Assembly: GCF_028554725.1 (NCBI RefSeq)
Contig: NC_071668.1
Span: forward strand, 10,647,001-10,711,000
Direction of reading: 5' to 3'
Origin: Zeugodacus cucurbitae
Lineage: Eukaryota > Arthropoda > Insecta > Diptera > Tephritidae
DNA: 64,000 nt
In this document: positions 1-10,110 of the stretch, piece by piece
How the letters are laid out: every line of letters begins with the position of its first letter
Position numbering within the stretch: position 1 is the stretch's first letter
Translations under genes and position numbers: made by a program
The notes under the pieces: model-generated
What the model saw: the letters and a program-made list of their open reading frames with translations, nothing else
What the model was told of the DNA's origin: nothing
Databases searched by the model: none

Positions 1-295
1 GACACCTACAGCTAAGTAGCTGAAGAGCCCACAGATTTGCCAACTTGTTGACGTCTCAAGAGTTTATGTTAAACAAAGTATGCAAATAGGAAACAATGTG
101 AAGCGCTTATACAGCACATTCTATTAGATCACAAGCTATTTGCGGTTAGACGAATTTAAAAATAAATTAGATTGAAAAAATTATAAAAAAATAATTATGA
201 GAAGGGAACCTCGTGACTGAATGGACGCTGAAAGAACGCATGTTAATAAACGAAAACAATAGAATTAGCAGAATAAAAAGAGGCCGATTAAAGTA
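1..295. other. Gene-free AT-rich sequence
   Basis: No convincing coding region or RNA gene is seen here. The sequence leads up to the terminal repeat of the mariner-like relic that begins near 296. Confidence 0.5.
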
Positions 296-1781
296 TGTTC
301 AAAAAATAACGGGAATTTTCAAATTTTTAATTGTCCAAAAATCGTTGCTTGTTCATGAATTCTTAGCCAAAAACAATAATTTAACGATGAACCGCCTCCA
401 TATTCGTCAGAAATGACTCCTATGACTGTTTCCTATTTCCAACAAGTAAGGAAGGGCTAAGTTCGGGTATAACCGAACATTTTATACTCTCTCAATTTAT
501 TTATTTAACTTTATTAATATAATACACAATTTGGCCCACATATTCATAAAATATGTTGTATAAAGTCCATTGAAAGTTGGAAACCCTAATATTAGGTTAG
601 AAGCACCGAGGTCCTAATGTTCGATATATGGGGCCTTGAAAACCTATGGTCCGATTTCGGCGATTTTTAGAATGGGGCTGCCACACTATAAAGGTAGTAT
701 TTGTGCAAAGTTCTGCACCGATATCTTCACTAGTGTTTACTTTATATATTGTAAAGTAAACGATTCAGATCGTCTTCAAAGTTCTGGTATATAGGAAGTA
801 GGCGTGGTTGTGAAGCGATTTGGCCTATTTTCACAACATATCATTGGGATGTAAGGAAACTATTACAAACCAAGTTTCATTGAAATCGGTCGAGTAGTTC
901 CTGAGATATGGTTTTTGACCCATAAGTGGGCGACGCCACGCCCATTTTCCATTTTGTAAAAAAATCTGAGTGCAGCTTCCATCTGCCATTTCTTATGTGA
1001 AATTTAGTGTTTGTGACATTTTTCGTTAGTGAGTTAACCCACTTTTAGTAATTTTCAACCTAACTTTTGTATGGGAGGTTGGCGTGGTTATTATCCGATT
1101 TCTTTCATTTGGACTGTATTAGAAAGTAGCTAAAAAAAACGACTGCAGAAAGTTTGGTTTATATAGCTCTATTGGTTTGCGAGATATGTACAAAAAACTT
1201 AGTAGGGGCGGGGCCACGCCCACTTCCCCAAAAAAATTACATCCGCATATGCCCCTTCATAGTGCGATCCTTCATACCAAATTTTACTTCCATAGCTTTA
1301 TTTATAGCTTAGTTATGGCTTTTAGGTGTTTTCGGTTTTCGCCATTTTGTGGGCGTGGCAGAGGTCCATTTCGAACATTTCATTTTCGAACTTAACCTTC
1401 TTATGGTGCCAAGAAATACGTCTTCCAAGTTTCATCAAGATATCTAAATTTTTACTCAAGTTACAGCTTGCACGGACGGACGGACATAGGGCCGGACAGA
1501 CAGACATCCGGATTTCAACTTTTCTCGTCACCCTGATCATTTTGATATATATAACCCTATATCTAACTCGTTTAGTTTTAGGACTTACAACCAACCGTTA
1601 TGTGGACAAAACTATAATACTCTCGTAGCAACTTTGTATAACGAAAACCTTAAAAAGCCGTCTTACAATCGAGTTTGAGAAGTGTCGAATGTGAACTATT
1701 TCGAAGGCAAAAACATTAATGTAGACAAATGAATTGTTTATTTTTTCAAAAATGAAAATTCCCGTTATTTTTTGAACACAC
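296..1781. mobile_element. Mariner-like relic split by a later insertion
   Basis: The left end (from 296) carries TGTTCAAAAAATAACGGGAA, and the right end (1755-1779) carries the same sequence inverted, ending at GAACAC. The two arms match the termini of the uninterrupted 306-bp copy at 4610-4915. Only about 145 bp remain on each side; the centre is occupied by the 441-1636 repeat, so this copy is a relic hit by a younger insertion. There is no usable transposase frame. The assignment to Tc1/mariner rests on terminal repeat style and on the TA-flanked sister copy, not on a protein match. Confidence 0.65.
441..1636 (+). repeat. Dispersed repeat family 1, copy a (longest copy)
   Basis: The repeat starts with AACAAGTAAGGAAGGGCTAA followed by a short hairpin (GTTCGG...CCGAAC), then ATTTTATACTCTC, and ends near TACTCTCGTAGCAACTTTG. 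Related copies lie at 7690-8200 (divergent), 11811-13030, 14579-16290 (minus, interrupted) and 18205-18935. Shared landmarks are 'TATATTCGG(C/T)ATAAAG', 'GGGGCCTTGAA', 'GGCGTGGTTGT' and 'TTTCATTGAAATCGGTCGAG'. Short open frames inside (for example 1322-1594 and 1326-1628 on opposite strands) overlap and show no family features. It is non-coding, probably a non-autonomous element; the class is unclear. Confidence 0.75.
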
Positions 1782-3307
1782 TTGTGTAACAAATATTTTT
1801 CATTACACTTATTTATTTATATTTTTTGTTTGTTTTTAAAACTTATTAAACTTTAATTTACTGATGCTTCATGCGACATTAACAGCACACTAGTGTGCAA
1901 TATGCCGAAAAAGTACAGAGAAATAAGTAGAAAAATAAAAGTAATATGTGTATGTACATATGTATGTTGGTGTAGATGACATTGACTGGACATTAAAATA
2001 CTTAACAATTGCGTGAAGGACATGCATAATTGTACTTGGCATTCGTTGTTGTTGTAGTTTGTAAGTTTGATTGTTGCTATTTCACTAGCTTGCAATATTG
2101 TTACGGTAATGGCATCCCTATGATTTTTGCAACTTATGAATCATTAGAGTGAATATCTATGAATTATTGATTCGAATGTTATTTTTGTTATTATTTTTTT
2201 TTAAATATTTTTTATTTTTTTAATTTTTTTTATTCATTTTATTTATAATTTTTTTTTTTGTTAAATTTTTATGCAGCATCATGTATTTCTTGTGGCATTT
2301 GCTGTATTCTGCGTCATTTTATTTCTGTTTCAATTTTTTTTTTCACTTTTTGCCACTGCCATTCATCTACAGCGGCAACAGTTGCCAAGTGTTGTTCAAG
2401 TGCCGAAATTGCTAGCGGCTAGCAGACAGCAGCAAACTACAATTGACAACAACAAAATTGCTTGTATATATGTACATATGTATGTCTATATATAAGTACA
2501 ACAATTTAGGTAAAAATTTAAAAAACAAGTAAATATTTATAAAAAAAAACGTTGATTATTTAGTCATTAGTGTGCGTTGACTCGCAGGGTGCTCATCGGT
2601 TGCCCCCCAAAAATCGAAATAAAAAAATTAAAAAATGGAAACTGTTAGGCTTCAATAATGAAGAAGTTGTTGAGAAAATGTTAAAACATTTGGCATTAGT
2701 GCATTTCGGCAGCCACTTAAGTGTGTAACCTTGTCATTTGCCTTTTAAACGCACTAACCTGTATGTACATACATACATATATATAAATACTATATTCACA
2801 TTAGCATCTACATACATAAAAATCTACATATATGTAATTGAAAATAAAATATACAAATATTTTGTTGACAAATCAGCGAAACTTGAAAACAATTACAGTC
2901 ATGTACAGAAAAATATGCAAAAGAAAACAAAATCTTAGTTAAAAATTAGTCAAACTTGTGCTTCTACTTGTACATCCCAAATGGCATTTTTGCTATGTAT
3001 GATAAACGCTAATTAAAATACCAATTACAGCGCAGATAACCAAAATATTATTTGTAAAAATTTGTAAAAAATTCGGCGCACACATAAATATGCCTCATAT
3101 ACATATATGTTATTTAGTATATATGAGTAACCGCTAGACCCATGAATCTTCAAAACTTCAGTATTAATTTATTATTCAGCAAGGTTGTTGAAAACAAAAT
3201 TCAATATATCCATTTTTTGCTGAATTTACAATTACTTGTACACAACTTACTTCTGCGTAGAGAGTTCAGAAAGTTCACAGTATTAAAGGAAGGGATTATG
3301 ACCTAAG
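1782..3307. other. Gene-free AT-rich stretch
   Basis: Homopolymer T/A runs (for example 2180-2270) and TATGTACATATGTATG-type microsatellite patches dominate. No exon-like open frame with splice signals, RNA gene or clear transposon terminus was found. Confidence 0.5.
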
Positions 3308-4199
3308 GGGCTATACCAGTGTAAGCTATGAAAAATTTGGCAATTTTCGTGATTTTTTTTTTAAAGAAAGTATTCGATCGATTGTTTCGAGGTTTGTTGC
3401 ACATAATAAGGTATATTTTCAGCTACATTTCAAATTTTTTTTACAAAAATATTGAAAAATTACGGAGTTATATGCTATCTTCGGAGTTGCAAAAAAAAAA
3501 GTTCCCTAACTGCTGACATGATTCGTTTGCGTTTGTCCTGCGTTAGAGAGACAACGTTTTAGGTACTTAGGGGCCCCACAGTACGATAAGTTAGAGGAGA
3601 TATCGTCAGTGAAGCCTCATAAACTATTAAAATTCACGACAGGCGCATGCATCCTGAACGATGACTACTACTCAGGGAACACATAAAGGCACTCCATTCC
3701 GGTATCGCAAAGGACCATAACTGGTCTAGTCGTGGCCTTCAGGCCTACCAGACTAACCTAACCTAACCTGACATGATTCTGGCCGAATGAGTTATTGAAA
3801 CAAAAAAAATCAAAAAGGGTATTAAAGTTAAATATATTTCCTATACAATGACCTACGATTTTTGAAAAATATCAAAATATGACAAAATGGCGTAGTTCTG
3901 AAAAAAATTTCGTTTTTTTAGGTTAAAAAAGGGTATTTTTTTAAATGCCAAATTGACAATTTTCAACCAATCAAAGGATCGTAGGTCATTGTATAGTAAA
4001 TATATTCAAGAATACTCAGTTTAAATTTGAAGTCAATTGATCAATTTCTCGTTGAGTCTCGCGTTTTAAGTTTCGACTACCATTCAAAAACTATTCAAGA
4101 TACGATCTTACCGCTTTCACAGGATATTTTTGGAAGTATAAACTATCGAATAAGCAAAAAATAAAAAAAACATCGATTTTTTTCACACTGGTATAGCCC
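3308..4199. mobile_element. DNA transposon-like element with 15-bp terminal inverted repeats
   Basis: GGGCTATACCAGTGT at 3308-3322 is matched by its exact reverse complement at 4185-4199. Inside, a second inverted pair (about 19-20 nt) sits at 3841-3860 and 3976-3996 around CAATGACCTACGAT / ATCGTAGGTCATTG, so the right half could fold into a long hairpin. No transposase frame is present. A separate 243-bp retro-insertion with its own target-site duplication lies at 3525-3767; without it the element is about 640 bp. No clean target-site duplication of the outer element was recognised, so its superfamily is unassigned. Confidence 0.7.
3525..3767 (+). mobile_element. Short retro-insertion with 12-bp target-site duplication and (CCTAA)n tail
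   Basis: CTGACATGATTC occurs exactly at 3513-3524 and again at 3768-3779, flanking this 243-bp insert. The insert ends in ACTAACCTAACCTAAC, a tail of CCTAA repeats, as expected of a 5'-truncated non-LTR element or SINE copied from its 3' end. The same tail type ends the RNase-H retroelement remnant at 9405-10110 (minus strand), so a related LINE may have supplied it. No coding frame. Confidence 0.75.
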
Positions 4200-4609
4200 A
4201 TTAAGTTTCATTAAGCCTATGAAGGCCGTACAAAAATTTTATATATATAAAATTAGTTAAATTTGTAATTTATCAACTAAATGCTTGATCCAGCTCTTTT
4301 CTTTCTATTTCTGCTGGGCTTCTTGATATTATCCGACAAATGGTGGGTCGAATAAATTTAAATGAACTCGATAATATCTCAAGATTTTTCAAGATCAGTA
4401 TTTATTTATTTTATATAGATTATTTAAAATTTTTGGTCTAAAATTATTCTCTGATGCCATTCGGTACTGTTCCTATCAATAAACGATTTTATTACAATAA
4501 TATATCACGATATGCTTCTAGAAATTCATTATTCCTTTTTGCCGTACAATTTTTTCTTTTAAAGAGTACTTTTTTTACTCTTTTTGAGAGTAACTAGTCA
4601 ATAGACATA

Positions 4610-4915
4610 CAGGTGTGTTCAAAAAATAACGGGAATTTTAAAATTTCCAATTGTCAGCATATTTTTTATTGTCTTGCCCCTGAAGACAGCAGACGTGTTT
4701 TTATGAGCTTGGCGATTTTTGTTTGTTAAGAATCCTTTGCTTTGGAGACATACGAGATATAGCTGAAAGAGCTAAAGGTTCTCCCAAAAATCGAGTTTCA
4801 GCAGTGTTTGCACGATTGGAAGAAGCGCTTGTAGGTGACAATATTAATTGAGACGAGTGAATAAATATTTTTTTTTCAAAAAACGAAAATTCCCGTTATT
4901 TTTTGAACACTCAGT
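4610..4915. mobile_element. Mariner-like MITE, complete
   Basis: Terminal inverted repeats share (G)TGTTCAAAAAATAACGGGAA; outer bases read CAGGTGTGTTC on the left and ACTGAGTGTTC on the inverted right. The element is bounded by TA at 4608-4609 and 4916-4917, the Tc1/mariner target. It is 306 bp long and has no transposase frame. The interior near the right end resembles a mariner transposase C-terminus too decayed to read. It is a sister of the split copy at 296-1781. Confidence 0.75.
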
Positions 4916-4917
4916 TA

Positions 4918-5788
4918 GCAGTTACTAGTAATTAGGAAAGGGACTCTTGGATATTAAGATAGCTTCATGCCGTTGCTTATTTGAGAGCGTATTAAACAGA
5001 AAAATACATTCGTTTGTGACGTCAATAAACGAAAAAGGAAGACGTGTTACTTTGATGGTTTTTCAGAAATTTTTAAATACAATTTTTGGTTCTCCAAATT
5101 AAAATGTGGTGAAAGCTAGCTAGCTAACGCTCTTATTTGCTTTTATTTTTCTATCCGAAATAATCCAAACCACACGTACACTCATGTTTAGTTGACTACA
5201 CATAAGTTTAAGATGCAAACCCATGATCAGTTTGAAGCAGAGAAGGATGAGCGAACGTGTGATAATTACTTGTAATAAAAATTTTCATAAACAAATATAT
5301 TTGCGTGAGCATATACTTAAAGCTCACCTGCTCTTCTCTCTACCCTCAGCCAGATATACTCGTACATATCAATTGCAATTAATCTCCAGCGTCAGTTTGT
5401 ACAGTTTTGCAGTTGAAGTCATTACATTTTATTGCAACGATAAGTGTCGAACGAACGAAAATTAGCTATAATAATAGCAGCAGCTGCACATATGAGCAAT
5501 TCACAGATTTTTTTCTAAATTTTTGTTTTTTTTTTTTTGCTTTTAGCAATATAATTTATACTTCTAATTCTTTGTGCTAATCGTTGCCTCAGGTATTTCG
5601 ATTATGAAATGTTGCAAAAGATGCGCGAATCGAATCAAGCAAAGATAAATACTTATCTGGTCTTTGTAACTACTACTACAATTACAACTACAACTACGTA
5701 TATCATTTATTAGCGGTGATTGCGGTGATTTCAGCTGGTTGTATTTGTTTGTGTATATGTTTCTACATATAAAGAATTAATTTATTGT
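4918..5788. other. Gene-free AT-rich stretch
   Basis: No supported gene. An 80-codon open frame at 5223-5465 has no recognisable domain and irregular composition, and is taken as chance. Confidence 0.45.
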
Positions 5789-6050
5789 ATGAGGGTGGCG
5801 CGATAAGTACTTAACCTTATTTTTTGTAGGAGAAATATAGTAGTGAATTCAAAAAGACTAGCTTAGATGCTGTTTATGGCGACTCTTCTTCGATGGCGAC
5901 CCTGAAACTTAGGTTTAGATGTACACTAGAGATCAAGAAAATTTCAAACACTGGACTTCACCGAGTGAACCTGCTCCAACGAAGTCGAACACGCAACTAT
6001 CGGCTGAAAAGATAATGTCTGGTGCCCCATAGAGACTATTCTGTGAAAAA
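5789..6050 (+). pseudogene. Mariner transposase fragment
   Basis: A frame near 5920-6040 reads ENFKHWTSPSEPAPTKS, then SAEKIMSGAP, a stop, and RLFC. This corresponds to the linker/early catalytic segment of mariner transposases (HWT-x-xGEPAPKK...SAGKVM pattern) with an in-frame stop. The segment begins with GAGGGTGGCGCGATAAGTAC (5791-5810), which may be the 5' terminal repeat, and breaks off into A-rich sequence. The rest of the transposase is absent. It is a dead remnant, different in sequence from the 296 and 4610 relics. Confidence 0.7.
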
Positions 6051-7098
6051 AAAAAATTTAATTTTTTATTTTCTTTTCTAAGCTAAGTACATATGTATAT
6101 ATCCGACCACACTCATATATAACTACCAGTATTACAAGATTTTACATTTTACAATAAAAAAATTACTTGTAACTGGCAGAAGACACCCACAAAAACGATC
6201 GGTAACAGCAATGAAGCAAAAACAAAAACAATTAGCATTACAAAATAAAAACATAAAAAAAATAATGATTTAGCAATTTCCAGCTATAATTCCTGCATCC
6301 GCCTTTGTCTCTATTTCTCTCTTAATTTTATTGTTTATTATTTATTGTTCCCTTGCATACTTGCAACATTAACTGCACATATTGCATAGATAATCGTTGA
6401 TAAAGCCACAAGATTATAAATAGAACAACAATGATCGCGCACCTACTCGGCGTGCTTTATAGACAGTCGTTCAGTGAATTGCATTTCACAGAAGGGTGTT
6501 AGGAAAATAGCACATAAGTGCAGTGCAATCAGTCTTCAATCACAACAAATCATATACATTTTACAATACACGGATGTTACACCAAATTTATGATGCGTAA
6601 AGGGAAATCACGACTGACGAACGACGATTACTTATGTATATTACACGATTATAGTTTTCGCGTTTAAGGCTAACAGCTAACAGACTATTTACTCATCTAA
6701 TTTGTCAGTCAACACTCAGCAACTTGACTAATTTATAATTGCACTGAATTGATCTTATGACTAATTCATGATGATTTGAACGATTTTAATTATAGTAAAA
6801 TGCTCAAGGCAATGAAATAATTATATTTATATCAAATATGAAAGGCAATCTATATATATACTTTCTGAATTTGTAGAAATCAATAGCGTTTATAATCTAA
6901 AATGTAATATTACATATGAATATCAAAATTTCAACAATTTCAATCAACTAAAAAATTCGAAAATGATTATATCCGGTATATGGTAGTTAGGAGCATATAT
7001 AAAGCGATTTCATCTATTTCATATTCATATAAAATTTTTCCGCCAAGCTTATATGGCAGATGCTATAAGATGTCCAGTATTTTTTGATATATATGGTC
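6051..7098. other. Gene-free AT-rich stretch
   Basis: TATAAA at 6415-6420 and an insect-style TCAGT initiator at 6471 are too far apart for a canonical core promoter, and no coding exon follows. 6960-7090 contains fragments resembling repeat families 1 and 3. Confidence 0.4.
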
Positions 7099-7449
7099 TA
7101 CAACTTTGCTTCCGCCGTTGTCCAATAGATGTCGCTATGGTCGATTAAATCGTTTTATATCGATCTGGACATTTGTGTCAACATTAACCCAACAAAATAT
7201 TTGTAGAGATCTGTTTGCATCCCAAACTTAGTCTCAACTGAAAATGTCACTTTTTGAGCCGAATTCTCGACATTTGTCTCTAGGGACAAGCACTGGACGA
7301 TTAAATCGATTAAATCGTTTTATATCGATCTTGGACATTTGTGTCAACATTAACCCAACAAAATAATTGAATAACATTTTTGTAACCGTTTTTATACAAA
7401 AAAAAGCCTTAATTTACAAAAAAAAAACGGCGGAAGCAAGGTTGTAGAC
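7099..7449. repeat. Palindromic element with 23-bp inverted ends and an internal 60-bp duplication
   Basis: GGTCTACAACTTTGCTTCCG (7099 onward) is matched inverted at 7427-7449 with one mismatch. Between the arms, a segment of about 60 bp beginning CGATTAAATCGTTTTATATC occurs twice (about 7142-7200 and 7310-7370). No coding potential. Surrounding sequence (7035-7090 and 7480-7690) belongs to the family-3 repeat also seen at 22.2-22.8 kb and 55.1-55.45 kb. Confidence 0.65.
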
Positions 7450-7689
7450 CATTCAATTTTTAATTTTTTCGAAGATATAATTTTTACCATTCAAGTAATA
7501 TGTTCTATAAGTCTGAGCGAAAAATTAAATTAAGAGTAAAATGTAGATTATATCCCTATTTTGGATTTTTTAGTAACCTTTTTTCGAACTGCGAAACTTT
7601 TGATTTCGAAGGTTAACTTCGAAAATCGGAAAAATATTTTTTTTATTTATATCTCAATCTTTCGGAAAAAATAATTTTATATAATACCC

Positions 7690-8200
7690 TATTATCCAAT
7701 ACATTCGGCACAAAGCCAATCTGCGACAGACAAAGCTGAAATTAAGTATAGCGTATAGCCAGGGCTGAACCGATTTCATCAATTTTTGAAACTAAACCAC
7801 ATAGTGTTCGTAAAGACATGTTCAATAAGCTTCAGTTCTCAAATATTGATCGATATGTATGATATATATTATTTGGCTAGTAGAAGTACTGAACTATTTA
7901 GATACCTGGATATTCTACATGGATCAGATCCTATAAGATATGTCGTAAAATGATCGGCATTCAGTTATAGGAATGGGGATCAATATATTCGGTATGTGGT
8001 GATTAGAAAATGAATAGTCTGATTTGGACCATTTCTAGATCAGAGTTGCCACGCATGAAAGACACAATTTAGGCTAAGTTTTATTCCGATATCTCCACTG
8101 GTGCTTGGTTGATTATAAAGTCAAACAATCCGATAGAATTTCAAATGGTGTCATACCTATATAATATGATATATAGGGATGGTTTAGGATAGCAAGCAGT
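7690..8200 (+). repeat. Dispersed repeat family 1, divergent copy
   Basis: Landmarks in family order are recognisable but eroded: ACATTCGGCACAAAGCC, GGGCTGAACCGATTTCAT, GGTATGTGGTGATTAG and GATATCTCCACTGGTG. No open frame. Confidence 0.5.
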
Positions 8201-9404
8201 AAAATGGTATATTTCATACCAATTATCACGCAATTCCCAAACTATTCCGAACTAAATTTGGTATAAAATAATCCATTGATTGTAAGATCAATTGTTCTAT
8301 TTTTAAACCGATTCACATATAAATCTGATATCATCTTTACAGTAATATTTAATGGAAATTATGATCCAATATTGCTTTGGAATGAACATTCAAGCTGATC
8401 TAAGCAATTATGATTCTACATTATTTAATTTATGCCAGTTTCTTGTTCGATTCGTCCCAATTTTTGACGTATAAAGCAAGAATAAAGCATCAAGCCGACA
8501 ATTTTTCGTAATTTACCACGATTAATTTTAGCAAAAATTGTTGTTATCTTCAAAAATATATTCGCTTACGTAATTAAGAAAATTCCCGAACATATTGTAA
8601 TCATCAGAATACAAATCTGTTGTAGTATATGTGTATATATTTCTATAAATTTATATGTAATCTTGCGGCATGCAGAATCGATTTACTGCCAATTGGGGTT
8701 AAACATGTTTCTTTTCTCGAGAATATTGCACATTCATGCCACATTAAGATTACACAATAATACTATTTTGTAGTTCCTTTAGAGTTTATTGTGCTAAACG
8801 AACAATAAGTATGTGCCAATAATAAATAAATAACTTGTAGCTTAATAATGCCGATGGTTTTTGGGTACAAAAGATAAAGCGCTTCACCACTTAAGGCGTG
8901 ACGAATTTCATGGTTTCTATACTTCAACTACGTGGAAGGAAGCTTCAAAGTATGTACTTATGTATACTGCGTTACTGTCAATAACCATACCATACACTCG
9001 TGCCGTAAAATGACTTGCAATAAAGTGATTAGTGGAAATATACGAATCTATAAATTGTATAATATTTATAATTAAGTTAAAGTAACCACGTTTAAATCGG
9101 CCATAAAAAGGTTTACTAACGTTGAGTCATCGTCTTGTATGCCGAATTTCAATCATATTGGTTAGATTCTTTAAAATAATTTACTTATTATTATCTTCCG
9201 TTTCGCTGGACTACGGTCCACCTGGAGGAAGCAATAGGCTTCAACAATCGTAAGAGTAATAAAATAGCCGTAAGTTCTGAGTTCCAGGCTCAGAGCTATC
9301 CTTACTTTAGTACTATTGAAGAATGGACAAGATTTTCGGACACAAATTTGGAATATAATTGTATCAGCATCAAAGATGCTTTCGACCTTCTCCCTTCAAC
9401 CAAC
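8201..9404. other. Gene-free stretch
   Basis: AT-rich, no gene recognised. 9190-9400 is somewhat more GC-balanced and may be the decayed flank of the retroelement that follows, but no frame could be read. Confidence 0.4.
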
Positions 9405-10110
9405 TAGGTTAGGTTATGTTAGGTTAAAGAGTTGATGTAATGCCAAAACGTCGACAAAGCGCTTTGAGCCTGGTTCAAATTTGTTAAGGCTGGACAGGGA
9501 AAGAGAAAGTGTCTAGATGTTTCAATCTTGCCTTCCTCCATACAACTTCTGAAACTTGCATCCTGAAGGATGCCTCAAGGCATGTAAGCACATTGGACAG
9601 TGTACAGTGGGGACTTCTACTTCTAGCGGCTAGTTGAACCTTGCTAAGAGCAAGTATTATAGTTCAGTGGACCTCCTACGATTCATGCTTGGCGAAATGG
9701 ATCTCGCAGTCACGTAGGTGCTGGTCATTAACCACCGCTGCGTTCCAAACGATTCCGGTGTGAGCTGGCACTCAAACGAGTCTAAAGTAGTCTGATGTTA
9801 TTGATAGTGAGATCAGGCACCTCTTGACCAACTTTGAGCGCACAGTCAGCTAGCTCAAGTTCAGTATTGCCGCACTGTTATCAGAGTGAATGCATACGTC
9901 TCTGACGGAGACCCAACTTCAGAGTAGTGTCATTGACAGCGAGCTGCTTACAGAAAACTCCTCCACCAACCACCCCTCTAGACTTGAATCCATCCGTTAA
10001 GAAGTTAATTGCGCTTCTTCTACATTGGCTTCGCTAATTGCAATTTTAACAGAGAAGGAACCACAGGGAGTGAGTTCCGCGTGGCAGGAATCCAAGTTTT
10101 CAGGGATGCA
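9405..10110 (-). pseudogene. Non-LTR retrotransposon remnant: RNase H domain and 3' end
   Basis: Read on the minus strand, broken frames give FLTDGFKSRGVVGGGVF (the FTDGSK-type start of a LINE RNase H domain), then CIHSDNSAAILNL (SDSQAAI-type block), then AHTGIVWNAAV (HTGIVGNEAVD-type block), then CMEEGKIETSRHFLFPCPA (the Cys/His block after RNase H). These four blocks are in the correct order. Several stops and frameshifts lie between them. The 3' end at 9405-9425 is a tail of CCTAA-like repeats. RNase H in this position is typical of I/R1/Loa/jockey-related clades. The reverse transcriptase part is missing upstream (beyond 10110). Confidence 0.75.

Noticed and set aside
1322..1628. Two opposite-strand frames of 90-100 codons
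   Set aside because: They lie in the non-coding family-1 repeat and have no domain.
3755..3767. CCTAA repeats as an interstitial telomere
   Set aside because: Only about three units and positioned as the tail of a retro-insert with a target-site duplication.
6415..6480. TATAAA plus TCAGT initiator as an orphan promoter
   Set aside because: Spacing of 56 bp is too long for a canonical core promoter and no coding exon follows.
8440..8470. GTTCGATTC B-box-like word suggesting a tRNA
   Set aside because: No A box, no acceptor stem pairing; no tRNA could be folded.
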